Assembly (NCBI RefSeq): GCF_040702995.1
Contig: NZ_CP159992.1
Coordinates: 5,219,501 to 5,283,500, forward strand
Origin: Paenibacillus sp. AN1007
Lineage (GTDB): Bacteria > Bacillota > Bacilli > Paenibacillales > Paenibacillaceae
Length of the DNA: 64,000 nucleotides
Direction: 5' to 3'
Shown: piece by piece, positions 60,138-64,000 of the stretch
How positions within the stretch are numbered: the stretch's first letter is position 1
Layout: every line of letters begins with the position of its first letter
Notes under the pieces: generated by a model
The model's input: only the letters and a program-made list of their open reading frames with translations
The model's database searches: none
Told to the model about the DNA's origin: nothing
Made by a program: the position numbers and the translations under genes

Positions 60138-61042
60138 ACCCGGTTCCTCCTTTCAAGCAGGCGAACCAGAATGACAAAGACAAAGGTCATTACCAGCAGG
60201 ACAAGCGCCATGCTCCACAATGCATTGTTATGAACAGAACCCATCGTGGTATTACCCATACTCAGGGTGATTACACTTGTTAATGTTGAAGCGGATTCGA
60301 GCAGGGATTGCGGTACATGCGGCGCATTACCGATAACCATCTGTACTGCCAAAGCCTCACCGAACGCCCGAGCCATACCGAGAACAATACCTGTCAGCAA
60401 AGCGGGAAGTACTGTCGGAATGATTACGCGATAGATCGTCTGCCATCGTGTGGCACCGAGCGCATAAGAAGATTCACGCAGACCTTTGGGTAGAGCTGAC
60501 AGCGCATCAGCCATAATGCTGGTTACGGTAGGCAGAATCATCACGGATAGAACCAGACATCCGGCTGCAATCCCGATGCCGGCTCCTCCGAAAATACTGC
60601 GCAGCATAGGAACGATTACACTCAGACCGATAAATCCGTATACAACAGACGGAATACCGGAGAGCAATTCAATCGCAGGCTGCAAAATCTTTTTACCTTT
60701 ACCGGGTACAATCTCTGTCATAAAGAGTGCTGCACACAGACTAAGTGGACTTGCAATTAAAGCTGCCAGCAGGGTGGTTGTGAATGAACCCGTGATAAAC
60801 GGCAATGCACCATATACTGCAGGCTCACCTGCCGGATTCCATGTTTTGCCGAATAAAAATTCACGCAGACTGATGCCATCCTGGAAAAAGGTCGATAACC
60901 CTTTGGATGCCACAAAATATACAATGGAAAACATGACAACGATCAGGAACACGACACATATCGACGTATAAATCCGTCCCGTCCACTCTTCCCAGTAATG
61001 TTTCTCTCTCAAGGGCCGGCGTGGTTTCAACTTGCTGTTCAT
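60134..61042 (-). CDS. pstC: Phosphate ABC transporter permease PstC
   Basis: A 302-residue permease with six membrane segments, the PstC-type LFGKTWNPAGEPAVYGALPFITGSFTTTLLA region, LLSGIPSVVYGFIGL and the contact loop LRESSYALGATRWQTIYRVIIP. I chose the ATG at 61042 because GGGGG lies 8 nt upstream; earlier in-frame ATG codons have poorer sites. Confidence 0.94.
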   Translation of the reverse strand: MNSKLKPRRPLREKHYWEEWTGRIYTSICVVFLIVVMFSIVYFVASKGLSTFFQDGISLREFLFGKTWNPAGEPAVYGALPFITGSFTTTLLAALIASPLSLCAALFMTEIVPGKGKKILQPAIELLSGIPSVVYGFIGLSVIVPMLRSIFGGAGIGIAAGCLVLSVMILPTVTSIMADALSALPKGLRESSYALGATRWQTIYRVIIPTVLPALLTGIVLGMARAFGEALAVQMVIGNAPHVPQSLLESASTLTSVITLSMGNTTMGSVHNNALWSMALVLLVMTFVFVILVRLLERRNRV

Positions 61043-61132
61043 CACCGTTCCCCCTTCGGTCTGTTCCATAACAACCATCCTTCTATAGTGGAATTAGTGC
61101 AAAATATGGGAAAGTTATTCAGCAAACCGCGT

Positions 61133-61161
61133 AAAGAGGCAGGACATGGGTCCGCCTCTTT
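61133..61161 (-). promoter_or_regulatory. Stem-loop between pstS and pstC
   Basis: AAAGAGGC (61133-61140) pairs perfectly with GCCTCTTT (61154-61161), 13-nt loop, without a long T run. It is inferred to stabilise or partly terminate the pstS message, giving more binding protein than permease. Confidence 0.6.
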
Positions 61162-61187
61162 CGCTGTATGCGCAAGTCCAAAGCGTG

Positions 61188-62120
61188 TTACTGAGTCACA
61201 TTACCTGCTGCATCGCGTTTTACTTTCATGCCGGATACCGGAATGTAGCCCAGATCCTTAACGTCTTTTTGTTGGATTTCATCACTGAGCATATAGTCGA
61301 GGAATGCTTTTGTTGCCGCATCCGGCTCACCTTTTGTATACATGTGCTGATAAGCCCATACCGGATATGTTCCTGCTTCTACGTTCTCGACTGTAGCTTC
61401 AACACCACCATATTTCAGAACTTGCAGGCTGTCATCCAGGTAAGACAGAGCCAAATAACCAATTGCTCCTGGCGTTTCAGCTACAAGTTTCTTAACTGTA
61501 CCGGAAGAATCCTCTTGAATTGAACCTTGAATATCTTCTACTTTCGTTCCAAGCGCAAAGTTCTCAAACGTTGCACGTGTACCGGAGCTGCCTGGACGGT
61601 TAACAATGACGATGGCTTGGTCTTTACCGCCAACATCTTTCCAGTTCTTGATTTTACCGGAGAAAATATCAACCAGTTGTTCTTTCGTCAGATCCGTTAC
61701 ACCTGCATCTTTGTTGCTTACGGGTGCGATGGCTACGACTGCTACTTGGTGATCAACCAGTTCTTTAGCTTTCGCTTCGTCTTTCAACTTCTCTTCTGCA
61801 AAAACGTCAGAGTTACCGATTGTGGCTTGTCCTTCGGAAACCTGTGTCAGGCCCGTACCACTACCGCCACCTTGTACTTGAACCATTACGTTCTTATATT
61901 CATCAACTGCCATAAATTTTTGTCCAGCTTGCTCTACCAGAGGCTGCAGTGCTGTTGATCCAACAGCCAGAATGTTACCGCTGAGTTCAGCAGCAGCACC
62001 TTCTCCTGATCCACTGCTTGCGGCTCCATTTGTCGTACCTGCGTCGTTTTTCGATCCGCATGCTGCAAGCACCAGTACGAACGTTAAGGTCATCAAAATA
62101 AACGGCAACTTTTTAAACAT
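61188..62120 (-). CDS. pstS: Phosphate-binding lipoprotein PstS
   Basis: A 310-residue lipoprotein with signal peptide and lipobox LAAC (Cys21), followed by a Gly/Ser-rich linker. The phosphate-binding signatures are VGSTALQPLVEQAGQKFMA, QGGGSGTGLTQVSEGQATIGNSD and VNRPGSSGTRATFENF. It captures phosphate at the cell surface for PstCAB. GGGGGAGG precedes the ATG. Its upstream region has three PhoP-type repeats. Confidence 0.96.
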   Translation of the reverse strand: MFKKLPFILMTLTFVLVLAACGSKNDAGTTNGAASSGSGEGAAAELSGNILAVGSTALQPLVEQAGQKFMAVDEYKNVMVQVQGGGSGTGLTQVSEGQATIGNSDVFAEEKLKDEAKAKELVDHQVAVVAIAPVSNKDAGVTDLTKEQLVDIFSGKIKNWKDVGGKDQAIVIVNRPGSSGTRATFENFALGTKVEDIQGSIQEDSSGTVKKLVAETPGAIGYLALSYLDDSLQVLKYGGVEATVENVEAGTYPVWAYQHMYTKGEPDAATKAFLDYMLSDEIQQKDVKDLGYIPVSGMKVKRDAAGNVTQ

Positions 62121-62191
62121 GTTTTGTTTTCCTCCCCCAATGTAGTGATGGCGTTTTGTGAATTTGTGTGATCACCATCAACTCTTTAATC

Positions 62192-62245
62192 ATTGTAATT
62201 TCGGTATGTCATCTGAAAATCAATGTTTTGTAAACGCAATGTTAA
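62192..62245 (-). promoter_or_regulatory. PhoP boxes and -10 of the pst operon
   Basis: On the minus strand TTAACA (62245-62240), TTTACA (62234-62229) and TTGATT (62223-62218) recur at exact 11-nt intervals, matching the TT(A/T)ACA-type direct repeats bound by PhoP in Bacilli. TACAAT (62197-62192) follows as a likely -10 box. Confidence 0.8.
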
Positions 62246-62295
62246 AAATATGAATGGGGATAAAATACGAAACATATTTTTGATTGCTGGCAGCC

Positions 62296-62630
62296 GCTTC
62301 GGGAACGGACGTTGTTTCAATCGCTGTTATCCCCGGATATATTGATTAATATTCTAGAGGAGTATATCCGGGGATAAAGGCGAACGCTCCGCTTTTCCAC
62401 AATCGTTCCGTTGCCTCCGCTGCGTCAGCGCTCATCTGTTTCTAAAACATTTGATTCCCCATCCAAAAGGGAGGGGCAGGGGAAAGAGTACTCCGTGCTG
62501 GGCGTTTCGGTTACGGATCATTCTTCCGATCGCTGTTGTCTCCAAATCGTTATGGATTTTATTTTTCATATGTAAACATTCCGAGACAAAGGCGAGCGCT
62601 TCGCTTCTACAGAATCGATTCCGTCTCCTG
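62296..62630. repeat. Two copies of a large imperfect hairpin repeat
   Basis: Copy A (about 62296-62412) and copy B (about 62502-62630) share outer arms: ACGGA..TT..TTC.ATCGCTGTT on the left and AAAGGCGA.CGCT.CGCTT..AC.GAATCG.TTCCGT on the right, mutually complementary within each copy. Copy A has a perfect central stem TATCCCCGGATATA / TATATCCGGGGATA. The interval 62121-62868 shows no gene. Confidence 0.7.
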
Positions 62631-62780
62631 CACTTGATCACTTCTTTGGAATTCCAAAAGCTTTGATCCCAGCTATGGGTGGTAGCAATAAAAGGCCTGC
62701 CTCAGACAAGGCTGGCCTCAAGAATATATGAAGATAAGATTTTTTTTCTTTCTAACTATAAGAAACGTAGAAGTTGATCA

Positions 62781-62833
62781 AAAAAGACGCCTCATATGAT
62801 ATGTATTACACATATCATATGAGGCGTCTTTTC
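62781..62833. terminator. Long perfect hairpin terminator after the ArsB-type gene
   Basis: AAAAGACGCCTCATATGATA (from 62782) pairs with TATCATATGAGGCGTCTTTT (to 62832) around a short loop, with T-rich sequence on both sides so it could serve either strand. Confidence 0.85.
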
Positions 62834-62868
62834 ATTTCTATCTCTATTTGTAAACTCATTGCTTATTG

Positions 62869-64000
62869 TTATCCCAAAATCCACAGCCATAATGCTAGTC
62901 CTGCCAACGTAATCAACAACGTTGGAACCGTCAGGATGATGCCTGCCTTGAAGTAATATCCCCACGTAATCTTCACGCCTTTGCGTGACAATACATGCAG
63001 CCACAGCAGGGTGGCCAGTGATCCGATCGGTGTCATCTTCGGACCCAGATCGGAACCAATCACATTGGCATAGATCATAGCCTCTCTTAAGATCCCCTCC
63101 GTATGCGTCCCCTGAATGGCAAGCAGATTGATTAACACTGTTGGCAGGTTGTTCATCACGGATGATAATACAGCAGCCATCAGTCCCATACCCAGTGATG
63201 CAGCAAGCAGACCATAATTCGCTACAGCATCCAGCCAGCTGCTCAGGTGATCTGTTAACCCGGCATTACGCAGACCGTATACTACAATATACATGCCCAC
63301 CGAGAAGACAACGATGGACCAAGGTGCTTCTTTGACCACCCGCTTTAAATCTACCGCTTCACTCTTGCGTGCAAGAATACCGAATAAGAGCGCCACCGCA
63401 CCTACAATAACGGAGACGGGAATCGGGAGGAATTCACTGGAAGCATAGGCGACCAGCAGCAGACCCAACATAAACCAGGCAATCTTGAAGACACGCGGAT
63501 CACGGATTGCTTCCTTCGGGTCTCGGGCAGCGGTGATATCGTAAGTCTGCGGAATGCTTTTGCGATAAAACATAAACAGCATCGCCGTACTCGCTGCAAT
63601 CGAGAACAGATTGGGCACAATCATACGCACCGCATACTCTACAAATGTAATGCCGAAGAAATCGGCAGACACAATGTTTACCAGATTGCTGACGACCAGC
63701 GGCAGTGAAGTGGTATCCGCTACGAATCCGCTCGCCATAACAAAGGCCAGTACCATGCGCTCATCAAACTTCAACGCACGAACCATCGCCAGGACGATCG
63801 GTGTCAGAATAAGCGCTGCACCGTCATTCGCAAACAAGGCAGACACTGCCGCGCCCAGCAAAATGGAATAAAGGAACAGCCTTCGTCCGCTGCCTCCAGC
63901 CAGCCTTGCCATATGAAGGGCCGCCCACTCGAAAAACCCGGTTTCGTCCAAAATCAATGAAATCATAATAATACCAACAAAAGCCAGCGTAGCATTCCAT
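62869..64000 (-). CDS. ArsB/NhaD-type membrane transporter (partial, start beyond window)
   Basis: The C-terminal 377 residues of an ion transporter with about ten membrane segments. WNATLAFVGIIMISLILDETGFFEWAALHMAR-like text, LFANDGAALILTPIVLAM, VADTTSLPLVVSNLVNIVSADFF and SSVMNNLPTVLINLLAIQG match the ArsB arsenite efflux family of the ion-transporter superfamily. The reading frame continues through the window edge (64000), so an estimated 50 residues are missing. Arsenite export is likely by similarity; no arsR or arsC is visible here. Confidence 0.85.
   Translation of the reverse strand, partial: WNATLAFVGIIMISLILDETGFFEWAALHMARLAGGSGRRLFLYSILLGAAVSALFANDGAALILTPIVLAMVRALKFDERMVLAFVMASGFVADTTSLPLVVSNLVNIVSADFFGITFVEYAVRMIVPNLFSIAASTAMLFMFYRKSIPQTYDITAARDPKEAIRDPRVFKIAWFMLGLLLVAYASSEFLPIPVSVIVGAVALLFGILARKSEAVDLKRVVKEAPWSIVVFSVGMYIVVYGLRNAGLTDHLSSWLDAVANYGLLAASLGMGLMAAVLSSVMNNLPTVLINLLAIQGTHTEGILREAMIYANVIGSDLGPKMTPIGSLATLLWLHVLSRKGVKITWGYYFKAGIILTVPTLLITLAGLALWLWILG

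Overview
The window looks like chromosome from a Paenibacillus-type spore-forming Firmicute. Reasons, by inference from family knowledge: strong AGGAGG-type ribosome binding sites, frequent GTG/TTG starts, near-balanced base composition with GC-rich islands, and family-level matches to FosB, YesW, CcdC, YezD, SdaAA/AB and a RacA-like protein. No tRNA, rRNA or CRISPR array was seen. Apart from one IS3-family element and intergenic repeats it is ordinary chromosome, so most of the novelty is in regulation and gene pairings.

Layout. 1-7.6 kb: a thiamine-binding-type small protein, class Ia ribonucleotide reductase (nrdA, nrdB) with tandem NrdR boxes about 0.5 kb upstream, a TPR-SMI1/KNR4-Imm51 fusion and an aminoglycoside-phosphotransferase-like protein. 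7.8-16.3 kb: S9 peptidase, fosB, an SDR, a cytosolic-type gamma-glutamyltransferase, and a BMP-family lipoprotein followed by a chemoreceptor behind a sigma-D-like promoter. 16.3-18.4 kb: repeat-rich DNA and an IS3 element that appears to sit inside a terminator hairpin. 18.5-23.5 kb: nnr and small enzymes. 23.8-27.7 kb: sulfate uptake operon (sbp-cysT-cysW-yezD) behind a 28-codon leader ORF and a mutually exclusive antiterminator/terminator pair. 27.85-31 kb: rhamnogalacturonan lyase with a cre site, and an SLH protein. 31-37.8 kb: a pseudogene, nitroreductase, Rrf2 regulator, an MBL hydrolase-TetR pair with a double operator, ccdC, an oxidoreductase and methionine aminopeptidase.

38-42.3 kb: a KRYSSS-repeat basic protein convergent with a Ser/Thr kinase, a RacA-like protein, a hydroxyacid dehydrogenase, and a terminator whose arms resemble the IS3 end. 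42.5-50.2 kb: a four-PAS hybrid histidine kinase and a two-component/ABC-2 exporter operon of the antimicrobial-peptide resistance type. 50.5-54.7 kb: a GH13 enzyme, then L-serine dehydratase (sdaAB-sdaAA) behind a tandem glycine riboswitch. 54.8-62.2 kb: a response regulator-kinase-lipoprotein operon and the pstSCAB phosphate operon behind three PhoP-type repeats. 62.3-64 kb: two copies of a large imperfect hairpin repeat and the end of an ArsB-type transporter that runs off the window.

The most interesting candidates are the sulfate-operon attenuator (27441-27702), the lipoprotein-chemoreceptor unit (13525-16337), the two repeat families, the CotG-like protein beside a kinase, and the glycine riboswitch on serine deaminase.
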